Under the pieces are notes generated by a model. The model was not told the origin of the DNA. It saw nothing but the letters and a program-made list of their open reading frames with translations, and searched no databases. The position numbers and the translations under genes were made by a program. DNA of 64,000 nucleotides from Orthonyx spaldingii. Its lineage: Eukaryota > Chordata > Aves > Passeriformes > Orthonychidae. The stretch lies in the NCBI GenBank assembly GCA_013397795.1, contig VZTJ01000538.1:218682-282681 (forward strand), given 5' to 3'. Below, one piece after another: positions 40,231 to 51,667 of the stretch (its first letter is position 1; each line of letters starts with the position of its first letter).

Positions 40231-40670
40231 AATACAGAATCATCACAGAATCATTTAGGCTGGAAAAATCGCCAAGATCATTGAGTCCAACCCTTAAATA
40301 ATCCCCCTGTCAACTAGACCACAGCACTAAGTGCCACATCCAGTCATTTCTTGCATGCTTCCAGAGATAGTGACTCCACCACCTTCCTGGGCAGCCCATT
40401 CCAATGCTTAACAACCCTTTCCCACAAAGAAATCCTTCCTGATGTCCAACCTGAACCTCCCCTGGCTCAGCTTCAGACTATATCCTCTCATCGCTGGTTG
40501 CTTGGGAGAAGACGTCAACCCCCACCCAGCTACACCCTCCTTTCAGGCAGCTGTAGAGAGTGATAAGGCTTCCCCTGAGCCTCATTTTCTCCAGGCTAAA
40601 CAATCCCAGCTCCCTCAGCCGCTCCTCAGAGGACTTGTGCTCCAGACCTTCCACCAGCTCCATTGCCCTT
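40231..40670 (-). mobile_element. CR1-type LINE, 3'-end fragment, minus orientation
   Basis: This is the clearest transposon in the window. On the minus strand it runs through the end of the CR1 reverse-transcriptase frame into the 3' UTR. A minus frame (40478-40663) contains [20 protein letters not shown] and [13 protein letters not shown], the familiar CR1 ORF2 carboxyl-end motifs. Next come blocks whose plus-strand forms are CTTGGGAGAAGACGTCAACC, CCTGAACCTCCCCTGGCTCA and CCTGGGCAGCCCATTCCAAT. The minus-strand 3' end is two imperfect ATGATTCTGTG-type units (plus-strand ACAGAATCATCACAGAATCA). The 5' part of the element is missing, as is usual for CR1. The moderate divergence indicates an inactive copy. 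Confidence 0.95.
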
Positions 40671-40928
40671 ATCTATTAGAAAACGTAATCTACCTCAACT
40701 AAAGTGCTTACTGTACACAGTGGGTGCAAATCTAAACAGGAAACTCTGCACCCACAGAGATGTGCCATGGGCACTCCATTTGTCTGTCATGGACAAGTAA
40801 ATTTTTCATAAACTTAATGTCCAAAAGAAGTTAGTTGCTATTTACTGAACTCGTAAACGTAAATTTACATCCAAAATTGAGTACTTTTTCCTGTGATGGA
40901 GAACCTACTGCAATGAAACAATGTTCTG

Positions 40929-40974
40929 AGCATAAATTACAGATCAAAAATAGCATAAATTACATATCAAAAAG
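40929..40974. repeat. Tandem duplication, 2 x 23 bp
   Basis: AGCATAAATTACAGATCAAA and its following bases (40929-40951) are repeated at 40952-40974 with two visible mismatches. It is a small local duplication with no coding context. Confidence 0.8.
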
Positions 40975-41547
40975 AAAGGTTTCTAATTTTTTTTTGGGAT
41001 TTACTGCATTTATTTTCAATGGAGTACACTTAGCAATGCTACCCTCAGCAAAAGAAAAAAGCTTCCTATGATGGACAAATACAGTTTTTCAAGTGGAGCT
41101 AAGAGTGACCACATGCTCAGGGACACAGACAAGCATCACAATTATCTTGAAAAAACACATATTACCTGCAGGCTGGACAAAAAAACTCTCTTCATCCATT
41201 CTAAACTGTTGAAAATTATTTTGTGACTTCCCATGAGACAGAACACCTGGGACACAGGAGGAGGGAGATACACTATTTGATCTTGCTTATGAATGCTGAC
41301 AACTACAGAAATTTTCTTGCTGCTTTCAGTATGAAGAGTATCAGGCATCACAGACCAATAAAGTCAGTAAAGAGTAGTTTTTTGCACAAAGAAAACTAAA
41401 AACAGCTGTATAGGATGCAGAACTGCTTAATCATGGCCAAACTGAAGAGAGCAAAATGGCAAAAGCTCCATTGGATCCTTATATGGAAATAAATAATCTC
41501 TAAAATAAAACAGAATTCAGAAAATATTTCATATCATTAAGAAAGGC

Positions 41548-41570
41548 ATGCAAACAAAAAATGTTTGCAT
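41548..41570. repeat. Inverted repeat with ATGCAAAC arms
   Basis: ATGCAAAC (41548-41555) pairs with GTTTGCAT (41563-41570) across AAAAAAT. Each arm is one base away from the ATGCAAAT octamer bound by POU proteins, so the pair could be a divergent site. The arm length is expected by chance. Confidence 0.55.
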
Positions 41571-44500
41571 ATAATTAAGTTTATTCTGCCTATATAGTGA
41601 TGTTGTTCTAGCAAATTATGTGCATTTTAACATAAACAACTTTTCCTCATGTCACTATTGAAATGAAAAGAACACTAGCTGGATGGTGCTGTCTGCATAT
41701 TGAAGCCACAGAAATGTAAACAATAAGCTCAATAACCTAAGTGGAACAAATGCTTTCCCTTATCACTAATTCTAATATATGCTACATTAAATAAAAAATA
41801 TATACACTGTAGCAATCAAGAATTAATTTTTTTAATTGGTTGTGAAAAGTACCACATGTAAAAATGCATTGGTGTACCTATTTTTCCCTAAGTAAAAGCA
41901 TTTTTAACTAAGCTACTTCTTCCATGTTTCTTATAAATATTTGTACACTTACTCAAGAATAGTAATACTTAAACGTTCAGTGATTAGTATTAATAATAAT
42001 GACTTAAAACTGGTTTTCTAAATATGGAAAGGGAATATAGAGCTAATTGGTTTTGGCTAAGCAATGTAGAATTTTTTTCCTCAGAGATGAAGAAAACAAA
42101 GTTGGATTTAGTCTAAACTGAAAATACAGTATCTCCAGCTCCAAGACACTAAAAACTGATTCTTTTATCAAAACTGGTCAAATGAGTGTTACTATTACCA
42201 AGGATATTCTAAAAAGTTAGTTCCATCTTTTGTTTCAAGAAATAAGCTTATATATACAACTGCATGGAAGACCAACACTTTACTTTGTCTTTGATAGCAA
42301 CAAATAGGAATCTGATGCCTAGTGTGGAAAACTTCTTGGAATATGAATCTGATGCTGCTTTCCAACCTGAGGTTTTTTGCTTACTGTAATGTCAAAGACC
42401 AGCATCTTTCAGAGATACAAGAAAAGACAATCCAGCCTTTTAAGTACAGGCAAAAAATTCATGAACAGCAACAATACACAGATTCTCCGCAAGACAAATA
42501 TAATCTGAATTTGTGGAAGATCTCTGTCCCTATCTATGCCTAAGGATGTTGTTTATAGGCTAAAAATAAATGCCAAGGGTGACAAGACCAGATGCAGTCA
42601 AAGAAAAAACTGTAGCAAAACAAAGATAGAACTCATAGGGCTCTGTTTTGCACCAGAAAAAAATCCCTATACATGTGTAGATATTTATGAATTAACATCT
42701 ATAAATTACAATTATGCATGTGCACAGGTAGGTAGATACTGAGAAAAAAACAATCTGAAACACAGAAGATGGCATCCAATGAACATATTAAAGCAAAAAA
42801 AAGATTCCATCAGTGTACAAGAATTTAGAATGCATATTCTCTATATTCAAAGACAAGCAATACCTGCTTGAGAAGCCAGAGACAACTATGCCTCTGTGAT
42901 GAATGAATAGATATTCCCTTTATAGCAAAGAATGAGAATTAGAAGAGAATGAAGAGACTGAATATTCACAAGCACTGGGAAAGCACTGAATTGGAAAGAA
43001 AGAAAACAAATATATCTAGAAAAGAAGCCAAATATGGAGAAATTATAAATATGGGCAGGTGGTATCAAATCAAACTAACAGTCAAATAACAAAGAATAAT
43101 TAGTTTGAATTATTCTTATTTTTGCAGTAAGCAATGCTGAATGAGCAGTCCTTTCAGAAATGTAATTCCATTAACACAAGCTCCATGGTTGAAGACTGAG
43201 ATGGGAATGTGTGTGCTATTACATTGCCCAAGATATCAGGATAGAACATAAATTTATGGGAAACAGATCATTGCCAGGACTAAACTCAATCTTTTCAGTA
43301 CACAGAGGTAAACATCATCAGAGAAGGAGGAGCAAGAGATATTTGATGCCCCTGTGTAGAGATACTGACTCAGAAATCAATCAACTGAGTCACTACAAAT
43401 AAGCATTTCTACTGAGAACACCTCTACAGAAAAGTCATGACCAACAAGATGCATCATAGCAACAAATACAGTAAATTTATCTCCCTAAAGTGTGTGCAGA
43501 CCATACAACTACTGTGCAAATTTGTTAGTAGAAGATCAAGCTTTCTATTTACCATCTAGCCATTTCAATGTTAAGACCTATAGGAAAATGTGATGGATCC
43601 GAAACAAGATCTTGAGAAAGCACTTGCTCCTCATGAAAGCAGACTCTGCAACCTGTTCTTGTTCAAGGGACTGCAATGACCAGCTCTAACCATTTCAGTA
43701 AACTTTGGACAGCCAGTCTTGAGAAACATATATCCAGAACTTGACTTCCTACATCATCAATTCTGATCACTGTAGATGAGATGATAAACAACCGATTGGT
43801 TGCTGAGACTTATAGACTGCATTTCTCAACACAGCCATATGAAACTTTATGTGGTATTTGTAAAAGTGAGTAAATGGGACCAGGATACCAAAATATTTCA
43901 CTGATGGGAAAAAAAAGCTAAATATCTATTTTCCATTTAAGAAATTCACGGTCTTTTTAACACATCAAAAGTCACTGAATGTCATCTACACATTTACTGA
44001 ATCTCACTTTGTTTTTAAAGCCTCTCCAAATTTCCGAAAGATTGACACATGAAAAGATGGAAAAAGGAACACACATTTAAAGCCACCCCACAGGCATAAC
44101 AATCAGAAACAACACACTACAATTACAGCAGCAGACTTGCTGCTGGTTTCAAGTGTCTAAGCCTTCAGCCAGGTCCTCAGTGCTTCAGGCTTACATGACC
44201 ATTTGTAAAATAAAATTGATGACATATTCAGTTTTAAACATAACATACATTGATCTCCTCTGGAGGTAGAGTACATGGCACTGATCTGAGCACTCATGAT
44301 ACAGACAGCAAGTTGTGACTGATAAAAAGCATTGTTCTTAAATGCTCTTGACAGGACTAAGAAAGCAGATGCAAGGTGACAGAAATTAGAAGGGATTGAG
44401 AGTTGGGGATATATTTTGAGGTAGCTGGCTCAACAAATAGAAAACAATTTTGTACAGATTGCCTGACTCTTGCTGCATTCACTTGCTTCTGAGAGGGAAA

Positions 44501-46625
44501 AGCCAGCAATTACCTAGATACTCACTGGAAAGTTTAAACTCTTAAACTATGTATCACTGAACATTCTGTTTCCACTGGCTATCAAAAATCCGCTGCATTT
44601 AAATGTGAAAACAGATTATTTTCCCCCAGCAGTCAGCTGTGGACTAGAGAGATCAGTGGATTTTTTGCTATCATGAGATTATGCATAGTAAGGGTTTGGT
44701 AATCCAAAATGGACTACAAGCATCAGCTGCTTTTGCTTGAGCCTGACAGATGTTGCTCATTAGTTGTGAGTAAGCCATTCAGCACTAGAAGAGAATTCCA
44801 CTCAGATGATGATGGATGGTGGTAGTAAACTGTGCTAGAATAAACTAAACAAAATTCATAACAAAATACCCAGAACCAGAAAGTACTCAATACCCTGGCT
44901 TTCATTTTTACACATGTAGCCTAGAACACAGGAATATTGAGCCAAAAAAAATAGCGTTTCACTGAGCATGGACCAGGCTTCCCAAGGGTAAGGATACCTT
45001 GTTTCTCTAGCATGCACCACCCTTCAGTCCCTTTCTCTGGAGAGCGAGAGAGCAGTGCTTTGTGTTGTTTTTGGAGGAAGGAATCTAGCATGCACTGGAT
45101 ATTAGACATAAGTTAATTTCTGCATAAAAGGATATGAAAAAAAAAAAGCAAATGCCTGTTTGCTACTACTTTAGCACAACAAAAAGAGTTGATTGAGATA
45201 CATCACCTTACATTCAGCAGATCTGCACTCCTTTAGCTATTTTGATATCCAGTTACACTCAAGACTTTGAGAGAATTAAAAAAATGTGTCTTTTTTTACT
45301 GACAATAGAGATGAGAAAAGAGCAATTTCAGCTGCCTGCTTTAGTCATAATTTCATATTTCTAATAAATCAAGAAACCCTAAGTTTTAGGTGGAAGGCAT
45401 TATTTGATTTTTCAGCTCATTGATTTGTCTCATTCAAAACTTTCCAAGATTCTTGCAAGTTTTTATTCACAAAAGGCATTACTGAAAATAAATCAGTGTT
45501 ATTGATGTTTGACAAGCCATCAGATAAAACTCATTCTCAAAACACAATAGATTATCTCAATACCAACATTCATCAGATCTCTCAAAAGACATGATCTCAG
45601 TTTTAAAAATCTTCCAAGAAAACATCATCATCTAAGTCCTCTAACAGTCAGCTGGAAGACGAAATTAAAACATATTGTAGAGAACTGGAAATGTAAGACG
45701 TAAGCATAGGTTTTCCTTTTCTTCCCCCAAGGTTACCTGAAGATATTTTTTACTTACATCTTTATAGGAATGCATGAGTGTTCTCAGCTTGCAAACTAAA
45801 TATAAATGTATGCATAAGCTTGGAAGGTAACGTAACACTCTATTTGTGCTTTACATTTAAACAAAAGCACATTGATTAAAATTTTTATTTGGGGGGAATA
45901 AAGTTTATGCAATCAGAGGGCACAATTTTAAATGCTGGTACAGCTTGCTTCAAACTGCACAAAAAACATTACCTCTATTTACTTCTTCACAGTACCAGAG
46001 CACCATGTTGCTTCCAGTACACTACTTTCACAAAAAGACGTGTGTATTTAGAAACGTACTCAATGGCAAGATACAAATATTGAACATATTTAGAAGGAAA
46101 GCCTGAATAATCAGAAAAGTCATTAAGAGTACTTATGTGTTTAAAAACACACAAGTTTTTACAATGTGTTGTCCTGAGCTCTTACAGCACAGACACTAAG
46201 TGAACAATTCCCATTGATTATGTCACTAATGTTGCTTAATAACATCACTCTTCTCTTCATGACCACAATCATATAATTCAGTGAAAACACAGAAGAAAAA
46301 TATCTAAATGATAATTGCTTGTTACTGATTGAAAGCAACTCAAAGAAGAGAGATGACATTCCCCATCTCAGAAATGTTTAGATCCCCACATTACAAGTCC
46401 TCTGAATCTCATCTAGATCACCACAGATTTTGTTGTCTATATGCAACAGCTGTGCCTTAACTAGAGAAGCAGAAAATAACATGACAATGCATGAAAGTAA
46501 CAACACTGCTATATGACCATTCATTTTCTGTATTACAGGGATTTTTCAGAAAGAGAAGGAGCAAATACTTTACATCTTTGTTTCTCTATACCCACAGGGT
46601 TATGAACCAGAAATCAGTATCTGAC

Positions 46626-47349
46626 TGGATATATTTGGGTTTGCATGGCAAGGTTTTGGTACTGAGGAGGCTATAGGAGTGGATTCTGTGAGAAGCTGCC
46701 AGAAGCTTCCCCGAGTCTGCAGGGCCAATGCCAGCTGGATCCAAGATGGACCTGCTGCTGTCCAAGGCCATCAGAGATAGTGATAGTGCCTCTGGGATAA
46801 CAGATGTGACAAGGGGGAAAAGTTACTGTCCGAATGCAGCCAGAGAGTTGATCGAGAAAATCTGAGAGCAACAGCCCTGCAGACACCAAGATCAGTGAAG
46901 AAGGAGCTGGAGTAGTGTTCCAGGTACAGGAGCAGGGATTCCCCCTCAGCCTGTGGAGAAGATCACAGTGAGGCAGCTGTGACCTGCAGCCCATAGAGGT
47001 CTGTGGCAGAACAGGTTTCCACCTGCAGCCCATTGAGGAACCCAGGCCCCAGAGCAGGATTCACCTGCTCTGCCCAAAGGACACTGTGACTCTGTGGTGA
47101 GCCTGCGCTTGAGCAGGCTTCTGGCACAACCATGCTTAAGCACGTGGAAAGGATTATTTTAGTAATGAAGTAATTTCTCCAAGCTGAGTCTGCTTTGCCC
47201 GTAATGGTAATTGCTGAGTGATCTCCCCCTGCCCTTATCTTGACACTCGGGTCTTTCATTGTATTTTCTCTCCCCTGTCCAGCTGAGGAGGAAGGTGACA
47301 GAGCAGCTTGGCTGGGTACCTTGAATAGTACCAGGGTCAATCCACCACA
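46626..47349 (+). mobile_element. Avian endogenous retrovirus solo LTR, plus orientation
   Basis: The segment matches, from memory, a widespread avian LTR. In order it has TTTGGGTTTGCATGGCAAGG, GAAGCTGCCAGAAGCTTCCC, GCCTCTGGGATAACAG, GCAGACACCAAGATCAGTGA, GGTAATTGCTGAGTGATCTC, TATTTTCTCTCCCCTGTCCA and an end in CCAGGGTCAATCCACCACA. The middle keeps two copies of CCTGCAGCCCAT spaced 39 bp apart (46983 and 47022), remains of the tandem units seen in longer copies. Relative to those longer copies, much of the repeat array and the stretch before the polyadenylation signal appear deleted; near 47155 AATAAATTA-like sequence is replaced by AGTAATGAAGTAATTT. There is no internal retroviral sequence, so it is a solo LTR left by recombination. 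No clear target duplication was found. Frames of 60-125 aa on its minus strand are shadows. Confidence 0.88.
46983..47075. repeat. Degenerate tandem units inside the LTR
   Basis: CCTGCAGCCCAT recurs at 46983 and 47022, and a decayed CCTGCTCTGCCC follows at 47064. The spacing is about 39-42 bp. The full-length family carries a longer array of such units as I remember it. Confidence 0.65.
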
Positions 47350-50300
47350 TTAGGTCAAACAATTTTTGGACTATTTCAACACAAAGTGCTCCTTCAGCAC
47401 ACTGGCTAGAAGTGCTTGCTGATACTGCTTCTCAGACTTAACCTTATGAATTCCTTCAACTCCTCAGAACACCCCCTGTGGAAGTAATCAGCTTCTGTCC
47501 TGCTCTGAAGCAGTTTCATTTAACTTGATACAAGAATGACTGACTTCTTATAGTTACAAAGTGATTGGGTTTTGTTATTCTTAGGTTTGATAGAACTATT
47601 AATAAAGCCCCTTTGCACAGATGAGCTGTACCCAAAAGAAACCCTATGGATTATCAAAGTCTCAAATCCAATCCGGTAGATTTCGCCTCAAAACTTTTCA
47701 CAAAAGCAATGACCCATGTAGCAAGGGCAATTTATAAGCTTCAGATACAGCTCTTATTTTGTCAAGAGCTGGGGTGAGATGATACTGAACAATACCAGAT
47801 TGGATCCAAGCCTTGGTAACCAATCTCTAAATACCAATCAGAAAGTCCAGATTTTCCCCTGTCCATTTCACATTTTTTGGTTTGTATTTAGTTACAAGCA
47901 GATGAGTACTATGCCAGAAGGCACTCCATATTCTTAGTCTTACACATCTTTTGAGATTTTTTTTACACCTCTTTTACAGCTGATCAAGAGTTTAGATGCA
48001 CCTAAAAGCACTGTAGTTCATCTACATAACCCTAAGAGGCACGTTTTGATTTTTGCTGTGATTTTGACTGACCAAGATTTTGCCACTTCACCTGATAAGT
48101 AAAGGCCACAATACTGTGCAAAGGCTCAAACAATATAATTAAGAAAGATAAACAGTGTGATAACTTTTAGCAGGCACCTCTGAAGCTGCATACACCTGGT
48201 AATGACCTTTAAGGGTCTTTCAATGCATCTGAAAATATGTGCATCAACAAAGGCCATTGATTTACTCTTTTCTTTTTGGACAAGGGGAAATACTCTAACA
48301 TTCTGGTTCTGCTCAGTTACTCATTTCAAACACATGATAACGTGCTTAATATTTAGGTATCATAAAAATGGCACAAAAATACTTCAGTCTTGGTGTTTTG
48401 GGTTTTTTTTTTCAATAATAATGTTTGCAGTTCTGTAAAGGGTATCAGCTAGAGACATAATTACAAAACAACTGTATATCATACAAAAAAGTTTTTCTAG
48501 GAAGATAAAGGATCATCTTTCCAAGTATAATGCATTTGAGCCAGTTTTCATATATACAAAAGTTATCAACAATATAAATTGTCATGGCAAAAAATTGCCA
48601 TTAACTGAACAAAAACTTTGTAATCTTGATGGGTTTTATACTATGCAAATGATGAATCCATTTACTTTATTAATAAAACATCATTGTATTACACAGAGAC
48701 ACATTTTGCACTTGTGTTTTTGAGCTATTTTTAAATTAGGTTAGATTTGACAAGGGACTATTTGTGGTAATGTGGTAATTAAGATTTGAACAGATGTCAG
48801 CACTAATAAGGGATTCAAATGAGGTGTAGGGAGATAAATGTACTCTTTTAGCTGTGCTGGCACACCAGGCATCATGGGAGGAGATGACAGCACTTCGTTT
48901 TTCAGGAGAGCTTCTGGAAAACTGTCCAGTAACTCAGGTTTTCTGATATTATTCACTCATTTTGCATCATGTTTCAGAACCTCTTAATTTTAAAATAAAT
49001 TACTGTTCTATCAATATTTATGACATTAAATAATTTGATTGATATCTTATAATTGCAACAGTCTTTTATAACAGAAATTATTATCTTTTGTGCTATTGCT
49101 CATCACTTTAAAAAATACCCTATACCTAGATTTTCTCAGTCTCTCTGTTACAATAGGTTGCTTAAGCACATAATGCTGTGAGCAATACTTTCAGAAATTA
49201 CAAGCTAAATTCAGAGACAGGTCCTTGTTTTAAATTCAGTTCAAATAAACCAGTATTTACACTGTGTACACTAAACTAGAATAAGAAGTACATAAATTTG
49301 CCATTAGCTAATAAAGATAAACAAAGATGAGCTGATTATTTAATCTGCAGTGCCTCATTTAACCTGTATCTACACTGGTAAGTAAACCTGGTGAGACATC
49401 ATTCTCTGCCCCCGAAACTAACTGCTGCTCCAGGTGCCAAACTCTCCAAACCCTCAAATCAATACAGCCATTTCCAAGCAAATTTGGCAGTGGTGACCAG
49501 CCACTCTTAAGTCCTGAATTTTGTTGATGCACTGGTAGCTGACATAAGCAATACCACATTCTGGATGCCAGTGCTCTAAGAAATGCCTTGGCCCTTTCCT
49601 TACATGAAGTTAGCAAATCCCTCTGTCTATTTACTGAAATATTGTCGACATCTCCCCTATCTCACAGCATAAGCTAATAATATTATTTATTTAAAAAAAA
49701 TTATAAAATTCCCCATTGATTTTTCCATTGTTGATATTTTTCCAAAGGTGTCTTCAACGGAGTTTGGATTGAGTTAAAGAAACAGTATAAGAAGCTGTAT
49801 CGAAAAGGAAGGTTGGTTGGCTGTTTTTAAAAATCTCTTATTAGAGAAAAACTATCCTGTTCTCTTTTTATTCCATTTCTCATAACACATTTCACAACTA
49901 CATTCATAGCATCATATTAAGAACCTCTTTCATTTAGAATGTCTCTTTACAATTTTCATGTCTCATTACAAACTCAGAAACAAGAAGATCCATGAATTTG
50001 ACCCATAACAGTTTATGCAAATGTATTTCAACCCATCAAGCATTCATTATACTTTTAAAATAGAAAAATAACAGATTAACATACAACAACAAATTGCCTC
50101 ATTACCATGCAAAAACTGGCATGTGTCTAAGCAACAACCTCTCTGCAAAGTAAATTTATACTTCTGACCCTGTAATCACTTTCACTCAGAATTAAAGGCA
50201 AGAAGAGTACTAATACAAGGCTTAGGACATTTAAACTAGTTGTTGGAACTTGCTCCTGTCTTATGCAGAAATCATGATGCGCAGATTAGATTATACGCAC

Positions 50301-50518
50301 TATTAAGTCAAGCTTCATGACTCTATACAATTTCTGGAAATAGAGAGAAAGCTGAAACAGTGTTCAATAAGAATATTAAATAAAAGTGTGTCTGAAAGAA
50401 CAGAAATTTCTAGGGGAAAAAAAGCAAATTCACACAGCATTTCAAATTATTATTGGGCACTAGTAAAAAGATAATGATTCTTCTCAATGAACATAGAACT
50501 GGTTCTTACTCACTTTTT

Positions 50519-50520
<2 letters not shown>

Positions 50521-50549
<29 letters not shown>
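50521..50549. repeat. Oligo-T tract, 29 bases
   Basis: An uninterrupted run of 29 T is preceded by a shorter T run broken by one C. It could be the A-tail of a minus-oriented retrocopy lying just downstream on plus coordinates, but no AATAAA signal is seen within 30 bases and no known transcript is recognised. Plain mononucleotide repeat is the default reading. Confidence 0.85.
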
Positions 50550-50551
<2 letters not shown>

Positions 50552-51650
50552 TAATGGGCAATAAGGTATAGGTTAACTTAAAAGTAACATGTTAAGAATG
50601 TGTCAAATTTCAGAAATACTGCCATCTGCCTAAAAATCTTCCAGACTACCAAGTACATGAAACATGACCAGACTGTTCTGGACCACAACACTCTGAAAGA
50701 CACATCCTGGCATTATGTGCCAAAAACTATCAGAATGTGCCAGACAAGTGTGCTGATATTTTCTAATCTAATAAGCAACCTGAGTCCCAAAGAGGTAAGA
50801 GAAGGCTATGGGCAAAATGTTTATAGGATTTGTGAAAAAACTGTTCTGGAATAATAGCATACAAATAGACAAAGTCTGAAACTCTGTCTGGAAAATCACA
50901 CAAAAATACAATCCACATTACATTCCTTTGTAACAGTTTACAGACACTAGTTCTTGTTTAATGTGTATGAAGAAGCTGACAGAAACCTCAGTCTGCTATG
51001 GGCAATGCTATGGACATATAATGCAAAGTACTGTGAGAAATATTCCTGAGAAAGAAAAGCAAATAGGATTTAAAAATCTACATTCAAACCAAAAAGACCC
51101 AAAAAGCAGCTCATGTATGACAAGCAATACAAACTGCAGCAAGGGAAACAAGTCTAAACATATCAGCAGTGCTCAGATTTGGAAGAAAGTGCAAATGCTC
51201 TCATCTTTGTAAGGATCAAAAACCAAACATCAAAACACAGCAAAGCAAGTATGGCAATAGAAAAAAAAATGATAAGAAAAGTAACATTAGTCCAGTGAAG
51301 TTCTTCACAGAGGACTGGACAAATATTGCAACAGAAAATTATCAGCTTAACAGTGTGAACGGATATGAGAAGTTTATTATTTTCTGGTTAGACTGACACA
51401 GAGGCCCATATGTGCCAGGTACAGCAATATTAGGAGTGAACAGCCATGGGCAAGCAGAAGCGTTAAGAACTGATAATGTTCTTACTAAGAGCATTTGATT
51501 GAAACAAAAGATACATTAAAAAATGGGAAAAGGCAAGATTTGCAAGAGAAAGGAAAAATCAGTACTAGGCTCAAACCCACGTAGTTTCTGTCATGAAGGT
51601 GCTGAACACAGCAGAGGGAAAATGAGAAGCTTTATTTTATTTATAGAAAG

Positions 51651-51667
51651 ATATATATATATATATA
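51651..51667. repeat. (AT)n microsatellite
   Basis: Eight and a half AT units are read directly. Confidence 0.85.

Larger units (their letters stand above)
40671..46625. other. AT-rich DNA with a small tandem duplication, no recognised gene
   Basis: No gene is recognised. The stretch includes a 23-bp tandem duplication at 40929 and an octamer-like inverted repeat at 41548. A minus-strand open segment ending in a CTGCAG/GTAATA donor-like border (about 41166-41351) lacks a good acceptor and is not called. Confidence 0.55.

Noticed and set aside
40351..40702. Plus-strand frames of 70 and 86 aa
   Set aside because: They are antisense shadows of the minus-oriented CR1 fragment, whose own strand carries the CR1 ORF2-end motif.
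41166..41351. Minus-strand open segment ending CTGCAG/GTAATA
   Set aside because: The donor is good, but no convincing acceptor or polypyrimidine tract precedes it, and its phase does not chain to other candidates.
46671..47362. Minus-strand frames of 60-125 aa
   Set aside because: They lie on the opposite strand of a recognisable solo LTR, and the LTR explains the sequence.
49359..49616. Minus frame of 85 aa in a GC-richer patch
   Set aside because: I could not match it to any retroelement or gene domain, and there is no splice or start context.
50614..50794. Plus open segment ending at GAG/GTAAGA
   Set aside because: The acceptor tract is weak, the phases do not match the other candidates, and no family is recognised.
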